From positions 132,076,375 through 132,140,374 of the forward strand of contig OU015496.1 in NCBI GenBank assembly GCA_907164885.2: a stretch of DNA of 64,000 nucleotides, written 5' to 3'. Each line of letters opens with the position of its first letter. Positions within the stretch are counted from its first letter, which is position 1. The position numbers were made by a program, and so were the translations under genes. The DNA comes from Dolomedes plantarius. Its lineage: Eukaryota > Arthropoda > Arachnida > Araneae > Dolomedidae. The notes beneath the pieces are model-generated. The model saw nothing but the letters and a program-made list of their open reading frames with translations. It made no database searches and was not told the origin of the DNA. Shown piece by piece: positions 1 through 20,000 of this stretch.

Positions 1-1403
<1,403 letters not shown>

Positions 1404-1406
1404 TAT

Positions 1407-1449
<43 letters not shown>

Positions 1450-2162
1450 CAAATTACTCATGCTATGCATTTATTAACATAATGCCTGTGGAAGTTAAAA
1501 TAAAAAGGAAAAAGAAGCTGAAAGAGCATAATCTGATTTCTTCTTCATGGAACTTGAAGAACGGAGACCGAAACTTATTTTGTAAATTCGCTTCAAATTT
1601 TCATTCATTTCTCAGCCAAAGCACAAATAATATAGGAAATTCCCCCCATAAAAACTGCGTTTCTCTTGTTTTATTCGTAACTCTCTGGGCGGATGCGGCG
1701 CATGCCTCTGTAGTAATAGCGCTAGGTGGAACGGGCTGTATTCTTAACAATTTAGTGGCGGAATGCGAGGTAGAAATTTCGGTGCACTCTTGGGAATGAG
1801 ATAGAATAAAATGTAATGGGACTCAAGAGATAATCTTCGATTTCAACGTATGTCATTATCGATTTTTTTTCTCGGTGAATGCAGTAAATATAGTGTTTTT
1901 ATTAAATAGATTGATGTCCATGTAGTCATTTGCGGATTAATAATTAATTTCATATCTAATCAACGGATTACCTTCACTTCATTTTTTTTTTTTTTGCATT
2001 TTACTAAGTATCATCTGAATATTTTATCAAATAATAATTAACATAAATTTTAATCAAATAATTACATTAATTTTATTAGTATTTTATATTGTATTTTACT
2101 AAGTACAATTTGAATACTTTAGTATTTGGTAATCTTTTGGGTATATTTTGTACTTTACACTT

Positions 2163-2196
<34 letters not shown>

Positions 2197-2400
2197 GTAA
2201 GGGTGTGTTAAAAATTTTAAATTTGTAGAACTTTTCTTTTGTTTCAGTATAATTTTTGCGTCCCTGAATGTAAATTCCACAAACACTTATTTAAGGGTAA
2301 ACTTGTTTATGGGTAAAATCTAGTACTGGAAGATATAAACAAATATGTAAAAAAATACATTTTTTTATTAATTATAATAATGTTATTGAAATGTGAAATT
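1404..2400. other. AT-rich spacer with CA/TA microsatellites
   Basis: Short (CA)n(TA)n tracts lie at about 1405-1449 and 2161-2198. A 172-residue open frame from 1281 to 1799 runs through the microsatellite and shows no family resemblance. I see no gene here. Confidence 0.6.
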
Positions 2401-2798
2401 ATTTGAAATATGAAATTATTTTTTTCCCTGAAAACAATGTTGTTGGATAAATTTAATGTATTTGTTTCAATAACACCCCAGTGGTTATATATAGCCCTTA
2501 TCCAGAAAACTGGGAGCAGTATAACAAAGTAGATATGATGTAGGAGATAATAACATATAAACATGGTGATACATAAGCTATAAAATTTATCAAACATATC
2601 ATGTCAAATTGCATGCCTTTTCAATATAATATATTCGTGCAAGATTTTCTCTTTTGTGCTACTTTTGTATTTATCGAGAAATATTGGTAAAATTATTGAG
2701 ATTCTATGTTATGGCACGACTCAGATAAAATGAATTAGGAACACGAAAGCACGTCAAACTATGTGCATTATATATTAATTTACGTGTGTGCGTTTGTG

Positions 2799-2829
<31 letters not shown>

Positions 2830-3260
2830 CCTTATGACGTTTTAAAACATCCATTCCTTATTTAATTCAAAAAACACCATCTGTAACACGTTAAAACTGT
2901 AATATTTTTTCCCCAAAAGCAATATTATTTCGCTAAATATCCTGTATCAGTATCACTAACAACAAACCGGTTAAGCATAGCACTTTCCCGGAAAACTGGG
3001 AGCATTATAACTAAATACATGTGACACAAGGGATAATAACACATAAATATTTTGATACATACCCTATAAAATTTATCAAACATATAATCCGAGATTGCAT
3101 GGATTTTCGATATAATATCCTCATGTTGGATTTTATTTTTATTTTTTATACATTCCACTTTTTTTTTTTATTTATCGGAGAATTTTGTTAAACCTATTTA
3201 GATTCTAAGTTATGGCCCGACTCAAATAAAATGAATAGGGAACACGGAAACACGCAGAAC
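2400..3260. repeat. Diverged direct repeat, two copies
   Basis: Copy 1 at about 2400-2760 and copy 2 at about 2905-3260 share blocks in the same order: AGAAAACTGGGAGCA / GGAAAACTGGGAGCA, TATAAAATTTATCAAACATAT, and GACTCAGATAAAATGAAT / GACTCAAATAAAATGAAT. The offset is about 476-501 bp, so small indels separate the copies. A (TA)n tract at about 2803-2829 lies between them. No coding potential is seen; origin unknown. Confidence 0.75.
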
Positions 3261-3569
3261 CATCTGCTGTAAATGCCTGTATCTTCATGGACCATTCGGC
3301 CTGGTGAAAATGGACCAGAAAAACCGCCGCGCATACATCTTTTCCCCGCTTTGTTTTTCTTAGGAGGACATTGCAAATGTTCATCGACCTCAGAGGACTA
3401 TTTCTTTTGAAAGATGAGTTTGCACTCCTGGGAGGCAAGTTGAAATACAACGTGATAGCCCCCAAGAGGTTGACATTTATATTCTATCAAGGCGATTTCT
3501 TTTTTTTTCTGAAGAGAAATCAATTCCTATCTCCAAATGCTACAAAAATTTTAAAATGCTGAATCTGCG

Positions 3570-3870
3570 TTGTTCCCCCATTGCTCTTTTACTTTAATGG
3601 GAATGTCACAATATTTTTCCATAATACGCTGCCGAAAAAAAAAGAGTTTTGCTGAATTTTAACAGCCTTTATGTGTGTGAGATATATTGCAAGAGATTTG
3701 AGCATTTTACTTTCTGGAAAAGCAGCGAATTAGATTTGTGTGAAGAAAACAACATATCGATTGAATAAATGGTGTTTTGAGACAGCTTAGGGCTCCTAAA
3801 ACAGCTCGAAAAAATTGAAATAAATACTATATAATGGTGGCGTTTAGGATTAAATATCTATAAAAATAAG
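3570..3870. repeat. Diverged direct repeat, copy 1
   Basis: Matches about 5448-5650 in the same orientation: CCATTG(C/T)TCTTTT, AAAGAGTTT, TCGA(T/A)(T)GAATAAATGGTGT, GGCTCCTAAAA and TTAGGATTAAA occur in the same order. Together the copies bracket two TA arrays and a Tc1 relic. Nature unknown. Confidence 0.7.
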
Positions 3871-3951
3871 GATGCATAGATTAAATTGAAATAATTATAT
3901 ACAATACAAATTCCCAAAATTTAAATGTTAAATAAATAAATAAATAAGTAA

Positions 3952-4075
<124 letters not shown>

Positions 4076-4315
4076 GATATTTTATGCAATACCCAACCAA
4101 TATCGTATAAATTTAAGGACCATTAATTTTAACTTACGAATCCAATTTGATCAAACTGTTTTTGAAATGCAAATAATGACATTACGCCATGCAAAGGCGG
4201 GGCAAGCACGTTGGACGAATTGCGCTCCCCTGAGAACTTCTGCAATTAAAAAAGATATGATGTCCTAGTTTATCGACTCAAAACAGTTTTGTATGAGAGA
4301 TTTGAAAAAAAAAAT

Positions 4316-5009
4316 TTGAAGTGGAGAACTGTCTGCCGTTTAGAGGCTAGACAGACACTGCAGGAATTGCAAAGATAGCTGAATATTTAAAGACACAGTC
4401 TGCGGTCTGGAAACAATATCAAGACTTGAAATATTGCTGGAATACCTGGACAACAAGATCGCTATATGTCCGTTATTAACCATGGACTGCTACGCAGCTG
4501 AGTTTAGAGCATGCCATCTCCAATGGAACTTCAGTGTCGTTATAAACTATTTATAATTTGGCTTAATAAGAAAGCCAAGGGTGTGTGTTTCTGTCCCCTC
4601 TAATCACAAGAGGGCGTACTTGAATTAATGCAGAGAACATAGAATCTGGAGTTAATAACAATGTATCTGTGTTTTTTATAGTTTCGAGTCAACGTTGAAT
4701 TAAGTGTCTGATTCTGTACGTTTTTTTTACATTTGGAGAGAGTTAGAAACTCGAAATATTCCCACCAACAATAGGGAACACGTTCGATACGGAGGTTCAG
4801 AACAAATGCATTCAGCAAATGAACTAACTAGCAAAATTTCCTGATCTCGACCCAATTGAGATCTAATGGGGTGCTTTTGGAAGAGATCGATCACAGCGAA
4901 ATATTTCTCCTAGAGATCGCAATACCTTTGAGACTACATTGATAATGGGGTGGAATGTATTGCAGCAAACTCAAAACAACCACCTTATTGAGAGCATTAA
5001 AACGCATTG
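4316..5009 (+). pseudogene. Tc1-type transposase relic, internally deleted
   Basis: Frame-shifting reading gives Tc1 hallmarks in order: RLEARQTLQEL (N-terminal helix-turn-helix), SAVWKQYQD, then NHKRAYLN followed by REHRIWSL (the region before the first catalytic Asp), RYGGSEQ, and after a jump PDLDPIE followed by LIESIKTH, which match the conserved end of DD34E transposases. The stretch from the glycine-rich block to PDLDPIE, which should contain the second catalytic Asp, is missing. Many stops are present. Inverted ends could not be found, so the element limits are unknown. Old and inactive. Confidence 0.75.
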
Positions 5010-5347
5010 AAATAGTTGTATACGAGTTAGGGGTGTACATATTCCCTATTAATGACAAAAATCTGAATTTGTTTACCTGTTCGTATGCACCTCGTATGCA
5101 TTTCATTATGACCCATATTCCATTCTTTAGTTTATATATATTTTTTACAATGGCTGGGGCACTTGTACATAGTATACAAACAAGTAGTAAATACCAAAAA
5201 AGAAACAGCTCTTTCTTCACTTTATATTCATCTTTGTACTTATGTGTGAACGTGCTATCTGTCGGCTAAATTTCATTCAGTTCAACAGTTTTTGAGAAAA
5301 GAATGTTTTTCTGCATGTAAAGATAATTTTAGATACCAGTATGTATG

Positions 5348-5650
<303 letters not shown>

Positions 5651-7898
5651 TATAAACAGATTATTGAATTTTTTCTCCTTGTATTTGATAAAACAAAAGT
5701 CATTTTTGACTTTCTCTTCGAAAGATTATTATATAAATCATTAATTGTGAATAAAATTCCCAGTTGGGCCTTGAGCTATGTCGGGCCCGCCGTGTGTCTT
5801 TTTCGAGTGTGAATAAAAAGTGAAAAAAATTTGATTATTTCGTTTTTCTTTTATTTTTATGTTTTCCCTTGTATCAGTGGAGAAAATTATTAATTTTTTC
5901 CTGTTACTGACAAAGAATAAAAAGTAGTTAACTTTATAAATTCAAATGCATTAAACGACATGTAATCAGAACGCACTTTAAGATATAATCTTTCCATATT
6001 TTCACGATCCAGAATACCTTATCAATATTAGATTTAAAAGTAATAACATGAAATATTGGAAAAAGTACAATGCGTTTTCTCTTCAATAACTGACCGTATT
6101 CAAGATATAATCTTCATAATGGTAGTGGAATTCAGTTCGTAAAATACCAGACTAGACCCAAGGCCGAATTATAACGAAAGAAAGTAGCTGTTCTTAAATA
6201 CATATACATATATATATATATATGCATGTATGTAGGTATGTATGTGTTATGTACTCCTTTTTTAAAACTTCAGTACAATTCCCGAAGCTTTATGCACGAT
6301 GGTCAAACGAAATACAATCTAAAATGATGAATTATTAGTTTCTTTTTTCTTTTTTTTTTTGCTGGATTTCATCTTACATTTAGAAACAGGTTAGTGTATA
6401 AATATGTGTTAATATTAACAACATATGTTGTAGGACTATGTTTGCCTTGAAGTAATACTATTATGGTAAAAGCCATGTTGAATATTCGAGCAGCCGTTCC
6501 ATGCAAACGGCGAAGATGGAAACGTTTGGAACTTATATAGGGTCTTTTGGCACAATGGGTATTTGTATCCGAAATGAACTTTATATCGTATATCCCGAAT
6601 TGTAGCCATTGCGACGTAAGTGAATGCCGCTGCTCCCCTAAGCAACAAAATTCGGTAAAGAGTTTATCAGTTCAAAATCTCTTATTAATATTTCTGACGT
6701 GGCCGTTATATAACTAGTTTGATTTAGAAAATTGCAGAACATTTTTATTGAGGATTCAGTTCTGCACCGCCATTGTTCGATATTTGTAATTTAATAAGCA
6801 GTTTCCTCTGTGATATGAATATTCGTATTGCGGAGTTGTGGAATATTTAATTAAACAATGCAGTAATAAATTATTAATTGGTGCAAAGGAATCTTTCAGT
6901 TAGCAGAATATAAATAGATATTCTTGTTACGAAATTGTATCGTCTTGCTTTCTGGAATAGAGTATATTAGGAACGAGAACACAGGTGAAAACGGGTTCGT
7001 GTTTATGTCTTTTAAACATTCAAGATGCACGTTCTCGCACACTTAGTGGCTTTTGTTATATTAGTCTGTGAAGTACTTTTTAAAATAATATTTAAATCTT
7101 AAAATTAATTTAAAGAAGTAGAAAAAAAATCCTAATGGAAATTAGTTTTTTTCCCTTAAACATGTTTAACATTGTTTTAATGACAGCTAAAATTTTAATA
7201 ACGATTAAAAAGCATTTTTAATTTCGGAGGGTATTTATACATTTCTAAAATGTAAGAATGAAATTGAGTTACAATTATTTTTATTCCATTTTAAACACTG
7301 ATATATATAATAAGATAAGAAAGCTTATAAGATATGTAAGGTCCTTGTACATTGATGTCTTTACGCATAGTCAATAATCTACCAAAAGATAAATTTCCTA
7401 TTTAACAAAGGATAAATTAATAAAACTCAATATATTTTCAAATAAAACTAGATTGATCATTTATATCATTACATTCTCATCATAAACGCGAAAAAAAAAT
7501 ACATAAGTTTTGCAATAAATATCGTGACGTAAAATTGTTATGTTACATTTAATGCATTTTTTTCGTCAAAGGTACTCGTCTGTCATCCAAGTATATAACT
7601 TGTTAAATTTAGCTTATCTTTTCACAGTAAATATCGTATTTTTTGTTCCATTTATTGATTACTTTTTGAATGTGTTGTCAAGTTTTTTTGACACGTATTA
7701 GGGAGATAAATAATAAATAACGTGTATAATGCATTATTTCCTGGAGGCTTCATCCATACATAACCCATATAGAGCGGATAGGTTTTCACGTTTAATGATT
7801 AATAGAGCTTATTTTTGTAGATTTACTGAAATTAAAATAAGTTAACAAAATATAATATTTTTTGCCACTAAAAAGAAACTGTTAAAATTTATGATTTA

Positions 7899-7900
<2 letters not shown>
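5651..7900. other. AT-rich intergenic or intronic DNA
   Basis: Only short homopolymers and a small TA/TG tract (about 6200-6250) stand out. No repeat ends, no RNA gene and no convincing open frame; the 70-codon minus frame at 6436-6648 resembles nothing I know. Confidence 0.5.
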
Positions 7901-11500
<3,600 letters not shown>

Positions 11501-12147
11501 CCCAAAAAATCGAGTTTATGATAAAGAAATTCCTGAAGATACTTCTTACCTTAAAACAGTTTATAGAATGTTTCGAGCACTGCGGTTAAATAAAAATAAA
11601 ATTTACGGCCTGCAAACTCTTGAAGAGTATAAAAACCGCGGTGAAAATTTAATCCCGACAGGGAAAAATAGGGATAAAAGCAGCTGCTATCCCTAAACAA
11701 ACGCAGGAGAAAAAAAAATGAGTATTTGCATTGTGGTGCATGGTAGTAAAAGGGGAAAATAAAAAAATTAAAAAAGGAAACAAAATGTAGAAACTTTACA
11801 GAGATAAAATATTTTATTTTCCTTCCCTTTTCGGTGACCGAAATCCTTACAGTCTAAGAAGCTTTAGCACCGCATAGCAAGAATAAAATGATGTACTTAC
11901 TGGTATAAAATATTTAAGTACAATTTCATAAACCTATTTTTGGATTTAGTGCAGCGCAAGGAAAAGCCGGAAAGTGTGAAAGCGTGAAATTATATATTTA
12001 TACATATTTTTTTTATTTTTGGCAATAGCATTAAGTTGGTAAATGCATGTAAAATAGGGTTACCGGGATCTTTAGGCATATTTTCTTTCAGTAAGATTAT
12101 CGTACACGCATCTAGAATTTTTTTTTTTCTTTTAATAGGGATATTAA
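11501..12147. other. Spacer after the satellite array
   Basis: Homology to the satellite fades after about 11500. The 78-codon plus frame at 11460-11696 starts in a monomer and is not recognised. Nothing else is seen. Confidence 0.5.
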
Positions 12148-12409
12148 GTTGTTTAAAATATAAATAAACAATTTTAAATTAAGAGATTTCCTGGATCTTT
12201 TTTATAAGTGTATACAGACAGAATAAGTGTGTGTAAACATAAGTAGACATTATGAGCAGATAAAAGCTTAAAGAAAATGTTGTTTAAAATATAAATAAAC
12301 AATTTTAAATTAAGAGATTTCCTGGATCTTTTTTATAAGTGTATACAGACAGAATAAGGGTGTGTAAACATAAGTAGACATTATGAGCAGATAAAAGCTT
12401 AAAGAAAAT
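12148..12409. repeat. 131-bp tandem duplication, nearly identical
   Basis: Positions 12148-12278 and 12279-12409 differ at only about one base (AAGTGTGTG versus AAGGGTGTG). The unit starts GTTGTTTAAAATATAAATAA and ends AAAGCTTAAAGAAAAT. Very recent compared with other repeats in the window. Confidence 0.92.
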
Positions 12410-12592
12410 GACTCATAAAATGGGCTCAAGCCTGTATTTGGTTGAGGAATAAAAGTGTCCACAAAAAAAAAAAAAAAAAAACTGAAAAACTTTCGTTTCG
12501 CCATCATGCATAAAGCTTCCTGAATTATAATACAGTTTAAAAAAGAAGTAAACGAGTACATACGTACACACGTATACACACACACCCATAAA

Positions 12593-12596
<4 letters not shown>

Positions 12597-12647
<51 letters not shown>
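12597..12647. repeat. (TA)n microsatellite
   Basis: Short TA array separating the tandem-duplication area from an inverted satellite monomer. Confidence 0.95.
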
Positions 12648-12649
<2 letters not shown>

Positions 12650-12651
<2 letters not shown>

Positions 12652-12790
12652 GTTATCACGTATTTGTGTATATTTTAGATAAAATGCATTTTTATTTTCA
12701 AGTACTAATTTATTTTAACATATAATAGTCATTTTAAATTAACATTTCCTCAATTAAAGTTACATATTTTAGTAATATGATAAAAACATC
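12650..12790 (-). repeat. Inverted single satellite monomer
   Basis: Reads as the reverse complement of the 8.1-11.5 kb satellite: TTATCACGTATTTGTGTATATTTTAGATAAAATGC, then TTTTTATTTTCAAGT, ATTTATTTTAACAT, ATTTTAAATTAACATTTCCTCAA and AAAGTTACATATTTT. Together with the main array it makes an inverted arrangement over about 4.5 kb. Confidence 0.8.
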
Positions 12791-13490
12791 TTTTACATTA
12801 CCTGAACGTTGATAATATGTTAAAACATCAATTTTAGCTCAAGTTTTGTGTTATTTTTTTATATTAACAAACTTATATTTAATACTTTCTATTTTTATTT
12901 CTATTTTACAATACATGTATTTCTATTTTACAATAGATTAACTTACGCTCTAAATCTTTTTATAGCGGTTTGGGAGATGAAATGTGTATAATTATAGGAA
13001 TATGGTGCAATCTATCCTTAGTCATTAAAGTTTAGCACTTAAAAAACACATAAGTGTATTGACCGCTTTAAAAGGCGATAATTTATTTTGATTTATTCGG
13101 ATTAAATTGATTTCTTCTATCTGTGGTATTGATTGAAAACAAGCAATTTTTAAACTAAATTTTGATCAATAAATAAATGGCTTTTTTCTAACTAAAAAAT
13201 TTATAATTTTACCACATTTTCAAAACTAAGATAATTTTTCAACTTTAGCATAGATGCATAATCCTTGATGTAATGGTTCGTTGCTTTTTAAGCAAACTTT
13301 TAGGTTTCGAAAGTTTACCATACGTATCCATCTCCAATCTCCTACGAAAGTTTTTCGATTTAGATAGAAGGAAGCCGGTATATATTTTTTTATCTCTGAT
13401 AATCCAGATCGTCTCAGATTTTCATGTGTTATTTTCTTGCAGTGACTTAGATGATGGGGTGTAGTGTTTTCATTGTTTGCGAATAATAAT
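12791..13490. other. AT-rich spacer
   Basis: A short local duplication around ATTTCTATTTTACAATA (about 12896-12940) is the only structure seen. No gene is supported. Confidence 0.5.
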
Positions 13491-13492
13491 TG

Positions 13493-13902
13493 TTGGCTGT
13501 TGTATACAAACTCTATTACATACGCTCACGTAAATATTAACCAATGACGAAAATTTGTCTGATATTTACATAATTGCTTTTATTCAAATAAAAATGGTAT
13601 TTTCAGACAGCCTTAACTTTTCTGCACCTTGCAACAGGATTCATTTGTTAAATTTCGTCCATCAAAGGAATTGATGAGCGTTTAAAATACACTGTACCAG
13701 AATTTTGCCCTGAATAATTAGAAAATATTTCCATTTTTTTTTAAAAAACAAAAATTCCCCCAAGTTGTAATTTTTTTTCTTTATTAAGGAGTTCATTTAA
13801 AAACAAATCCTAAAATTCAACTCGGCAATACTTAGACACATTTTATCCATAGGTTCACACTGAGGTGAGCGAATCCTATAGGGTTGGTACACATCAGCCT
13901 TA
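13493..13902. mobile_element. TTAA-flanked MITE (family 1), copy A
   Basis: Diverged copy of the family better seen at 30830-31871 and 51753-53038. The left end reads GGCTGTTGTATACAAACTC and the right end ACACATCAGCCTTAA. Internal blocks ATAAAAATGGTATTTTCAGACAGCC and GCAACAGGATTCATTTGTTAAATTTCGTCCA... are shared with the other copies. TTAA target sites suggest mobilisation by a piggyBac-type transposase. No open frame. Confidence 0.75.
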
Positions 13903-14189
13903 AACATCCTACAACTATCCAATACAATCAATTTTTTTTCGGGTATCCTGTGGATACCCTCTGTAGATGTATACATGTTATACTTTATATCTTCACATAG
14001 GGTCGTCTATTGGACGTAGACAAAAGTTGGCTTCCTAGTATCCGCCTAATGTATATAATAGTAGACCGAATGAAAGTGAGATTCGTCTATTACCGGCAGT
14101 CGTTAATTACACAAAGTTTTGCGTTTATGCTGGTAGATAGCGTAGTGTAAAACATACTAAAGCCGTAATAATCGGAAAGTGCCATTGTG

Positions 14190-14582
14190 CTATTTGCACG
14201 TGATTAGGCACGGCGACATCGCCCAAACATCGCTCAGCGATCGATTATTAAATTTCTGACAGCAGAAGGTGTTAGTGGATCCGAAGTTTACGGTCGTATG
14301 AATGATGCGCGTGGGAAAGGGTGTTTAGTACGGTGTGCCGTGTTCAGGCGGTTTAGGGAAATTCATAAACGACGTGTGAGCACAGAAAACACGTCGAGAT
14401 ATGAACAAACACACGTGGCCATCACTATAGAATCGATTGCTGTCATGGACGAGCTTAGGAGGGAAAATCGTCGAATCAACGCCCGAGAGATTTTGATAAC
14501 ATCCCTGAATGAGGAATCTGTGAACACATTTCTCCATGCGCGAATGCGATACAGAGAGATTTGTGCGCAATGGGACAATTAG
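14190..14582 (+). pseudogene. mariner transposase N-terminal fragment
   Basis: One open reading continues upstream of the first Met. It gives QRSIIKFLTAEGVSGSEVYG (first helix-turn-helix), [17 protein letters not shown], then [19 protein letters not shown] (second helix-turn-helix and its linker) and [15 protein letters not shown], matching the DNA-binding half of mariner transposases. The catalytic DDE half is absent; the sequence runs instead into a long TA array. The upstream 300 bases (13903-14190) hold no recognisable inverted end. Confidence 0.8.
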
Positions 14583-14639
14583 TTGAACCGACAAAGTAAC
14601 TATGAGTACAGGTGTAGCCCATAAATCAGTATATAAATA

Positions 14640-15652
<1,013 letters not shown>

Positions 15653-15659
15653 TATATAT

Positions 15660-16575
15660 ATATATATACATACATGAGTATATTTATTCATATGTATCCC
15701 ACTACTACTGTTTGTTCTACCGCGAAATTAATCAAATCTTATCTAAAACACGTCATCAGATTAGCAGCAAAAAACCAGTGACAAATATGCTACAAAAATT
15801 ATCAAAATGCCAAAAGCAGGCATATAGCAAACACTTGTACAGGAAAAAAAGAAAATTTTTCCTCTTATTTTGCTATGATTTTAATTATATGTCAGTAATT
15901 GTAACGCCAACGTAAAATGATTACACTTTAATTAAAATCTGTATTTCTATCAGCGAGACAGAATGTTATAGGAAACTGTCACGTGATAAATAACAATGTT
16001 ACTTCCATGTGAAATGTTTGAAAGAATCTGACATAATTCAAATTTCAGTATCTGAAATATTTTTTTCTCAAGAAGAAATTATAAATATGCCAATAAGGGA
16101 GCAGTGCAATTATTTATTTTCGAAGTTTATTTATTGATATATTTTTTCCTTCGGTTTTGCAACGTTCGTTGGTGACTTGGGGAAACAGAATAAACAAACC
16201 TGAAATTAATTTCATTGAAACGTTAGTAGGTATGAGTTTTTATTTGTTTTCTGACGTATATCATTTTATGATTTAATAATTTATCCAGGAAAACGAGGTT
16301 TCATAATTATTGAATTTCTTTTTAGAATTCTCTGACAAAACATACGACGGGTGAAATCATAAAAGACGTACATTGATTCCGATATAACATTTGGCTATAA
16401 AATTTATTAGTGTGAAATCAATCAATATAGTCTGTGTATATACTATGAAAATCAATCTAAATGTTTCAGAGAAATATTTCATAATAATTTATTACATCCG
16501 AGGATATTTGTTTAGTCTTTAACACATAAGAGAATTATATTAAATTTCTACACTGAAAAACGTTAAACAATTTTT
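15660..16575. other. AT-rich spacer
   Basis: No element ends, RNA genes or recognisable coding blocks between the foldback element and the next microsatellite. Confidence 0.5.
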
Positions 16576-16576
16576 C

Positions 16577-16579
<3 letters not shown>

Positions 16580-16653
<74 letters not shown>

Positions 16654-16712
16654 GGGGGGGTGTTTATGTATGTGTGTGTGTACGTGTGTGCGTGTATGCG
16701 TGTGTGCGTGTG
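16580..16712. repeat. (TA)n plus G-run and (TG)n microsatellite
   Basis: TA repeats to about 16650, a run of eight G, then TG/TGCG/TACG repeats. Confidence 0.95.
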
Positions 16713-17033
16713 CGTGATCGAACCTGTGATTTGAAGGTAGCGGGTTCAAGGCTGGTCGCTTACAAAATCCTCCACAGTGTTCACTAATGGTGGCCGGGGC
16801 ACGTAAAATAGAGCGCAGCTGCAATGTCCTCCCATTTCTCAAATTACCTCTGGCGGTGCTGCGTCAGGTCATCTGGTCCCGCCACATGACTCGGTTCAAA
16901 ATTCGACCATCAAACAGGTGCAGTGTTTACCCACCCATTTTGGTGCATCCGGGGCAACGCATGCGGCTAAGTGGTCTCATGCTTCCGGCTCCCCAGGGTG
17001 AAGAGCCTATGCTCAGTTCTCCCGGCCATTAAA
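16713..17033. repeat. GC-rich SINE-like sequence, origin uncertain
   Basis: About 320 bp of markedly GC-richer DNA between two microsatellites. It holds GGTTCAAGGC on the plus strand (16743-16752) and GGTTCGATCAC on the minus strand (about 16715-16725); both fit the RNA polymerase III B-box. No convincing A-box or tail was found, so a short interspersed element is only one possibility. The 81-codon frame inside resembles no known protein. Confidence 0.35.
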
Positions 17034-17059
17034 TATATATATGTATATATATATATATA

Positions 17060-20000
17060 TGTTACCGGCAAAGTATGAAACGCCGGCATTGTATAGAATG
17101 CATAGGCGTTGTATATAATGCCGGACGTTTTTAGGCAAAGTATGAAATATGAGAATTATTACATACTTTCCCTAGGCATTGTATGTAATACCTAGGCATT
17201 CTGTAGATTGACAAATGCTATTTTGGCAAAGTATGAAAACAGGTTGTTATAAGGGTATTATATAAATGACGTGCATTCCTCAAAAATACAAATGTTATTC
17301 TGAAAAAATAATGAGTCTGACATTAAAAAAAATTATTCAACATACGTAAAGAAAAATTAAAGTTGTACAAAACAAAATTTCATACCCTTCTTATTAAGGG
17401 AAACTAAATTTTGATATCAAAAATTTGAAATTAAAATTCACCTACTTGTTGCAACATGGTAGGCTTGAATGACATTTTGAATTACATTTCATTACATTTT
17501 TCACGCAAAGACATTTCATATTTTGGCACTTTGTTTTACACATACATTTGACGAATCCTTCGCCGCTTCCACTGGACTGAACAATTGCAACTGACCGGAG
17601 AGGAATTTCGTGGTCACTAATATCTTCAACTTTTAGCAATTTCTTAGGGCATAAAGTGAATTCTGATCTCGCATATACTTGTTTGAAAATTCCTTCAGAA
17701 CTTCCAAGTCGGTAGAAACCATTCTCTGTTACACTCATTACAACTGCCAATATATTGCGTGAATCACCTCGCCCCCCTTGTCGACGTCAGGAATAGGAAC
17801 TCGCACAGTAGTTCCCAAAGAAGCAGAGTGAATTTTTTTTTTCCGAATTCCTTTTCATTATTTTGGCTTGTATTTCCGGATTGATTTTAGAATTTATTTT
17901 GCCTTCAATAGCATTTTCAGTTTTGAAACAAAGGGTGCACAAAATATCCATTTCATCATCTTTACTAGCATAGCCACAGAAGGTATGAATTTTTTGACGA
18001 CACTTTTTGCATGAAAGTGCATCACTCATTTCTTTTAAACACACACAACAGGTATCAGAAAAGAAAATCTCTTCGGTAACCATGTCTTCATCATGTTGGT
18101 TTAATCCACTATCGACTATAATCTCATCCACGTTTTTTGAAACAGGCTTTTTTTCTTGCATAATCTAATTAGTTTCAAATTTTTCCATTGTTTGGACGCT
18201 TTCTATTACTTTTTCTAGTTGCTCCTCTGTATTTATGTCTTTTAAAACATCTTCGGGTAGAAAAGACGTTGTAAGCCCTACTTTAGGTTTGCAGCCAAAA
18301 TGAGCTTCGTATGGTGTTCTTTTAATCCCAGAATGATAACCTCTATTTTTCATAAATTGAGCGAAACACAGACCTTCACACCAGAGGTCAAATTTGTTGT
18401 CCTGCATCCAAGTACAGAGCATATTTTCTATATCTTGATTAGCTCTTTCGACACTACCCTGGCTTTGTGACTGGCGAGGCTTCCCATAAACGATCTTCAG
18501 TGCTGGCCAAAACTCCTTCAAGATGGTCACCACATTATCGGCGAATTCCCTTCCATTGTAAGACTGTAATATAGATGGCGCTCCAAGCAACAAGAATATG
18601 TCCACTAGGTTGTAGGCTACTTCTTCAGCTCTTTTTGACGGTAGAGACTTGAGAATAACAAATTTTGTGAGATGATCTTGGTACACCATAATAAATTTGT
18701 ATCCTCTATCTGGCTGAGACTAAAAGTCAATAATATATGCCTGACAACGGGAATTAAATTCAGAAAAAATCATAGGTTTCACAGCAATGTCCTTTTTAAT
18801 ACCTTTCTGTTTTTTTCTGGCAAGGTTCACAAAGGTACAGTCCACTATCATGACGTGTAATGATTTTGTATTTGGTTGAAAGTTCTTTCGACATTCTATC
18901 ACGTCCTCCGTGTCCAATAGCCAAATGAGCTTCGTGATGTACGAAAAATAACTCAGAGTCCATGACGTAATCCTGTAGAGTACTGACGCCTTCTTCAACA
19001 GGATAAATGAGTTTACTTTTGTTTTCCACAATCATTACATCTTAGCGATTCAGCAACCAATAGTCCCTGGGTTCCTTCTTAGCAGTCATTTTGGCTTTTT
19101 GTACATCATTTATTAACTTCTGGTAAGTAGTTTCGGATAATCCGACTACGTTCGGAGCCCTTTTTTGAAAAACTGTACTTGCGAAAAATTTTATGTTATT
19201 TTTCGAAGGAATATAACACCAAAACTCGAAAATGATGAAAAAATAGACATTAACTATGCAAATTTTTACAAAATTGAGGAAATTGGGTCGAAATTTAGAA
19301 AATTTTTATAAAAACGGCTCTAGCGCTAACAAAAAAATTATGCATATAACATTAACTTCATTTTGGTCTTATGTACGTAATTACCTTCTAAGTGTAATGA
19401 CCTACAAGCTAATCGCTATCTCAAAATATAAAAAAAATACAGGTCATTATATGCAATTACATGTAAAATTTTAGTAATTTTCCATGAGATTTTTTTATAA
19501 ATGTAGCTATAAATCAACAAATAATATACCTAGAACCAAATCTGTAGTCCATTACATTTTTAGTACTCTGAAAAACATACGTGAAAAATTTCATAGACAT
19601 ATCATGGTTAGATTTTGAGTTATCGCAAGAGTCGTTTACATTTTTGATGAAAAATAAGTTCTTCAGAAAACACGATTAAAGTTTTCAACTTGCATTGAAA
19701 TTCATAGCTGCTGCTGATCTTTGTATCGATCTCATTTCATTTCTAATGATCGTATCGAAAAAATAAAAGCAGATTTAGAAACATAAATTTACAATCTTTA
19801 AAATAAAGGAATAAAATCAATTACGTAATTTTCGTCAAAATCAATGTTTTAAACGTAGTCGGATACCTTAAGAAAGTTTTTCGGTTAAGAAGTGTTTTTG
19901 CAGCATTTACTCAAATTTTGGATAGCTCATCGCCGAAAAGTTGTTTCATGTCTATAGACTATGACTTCTTCTTCAACACTACAGCTTTCTCCTCTATTTT

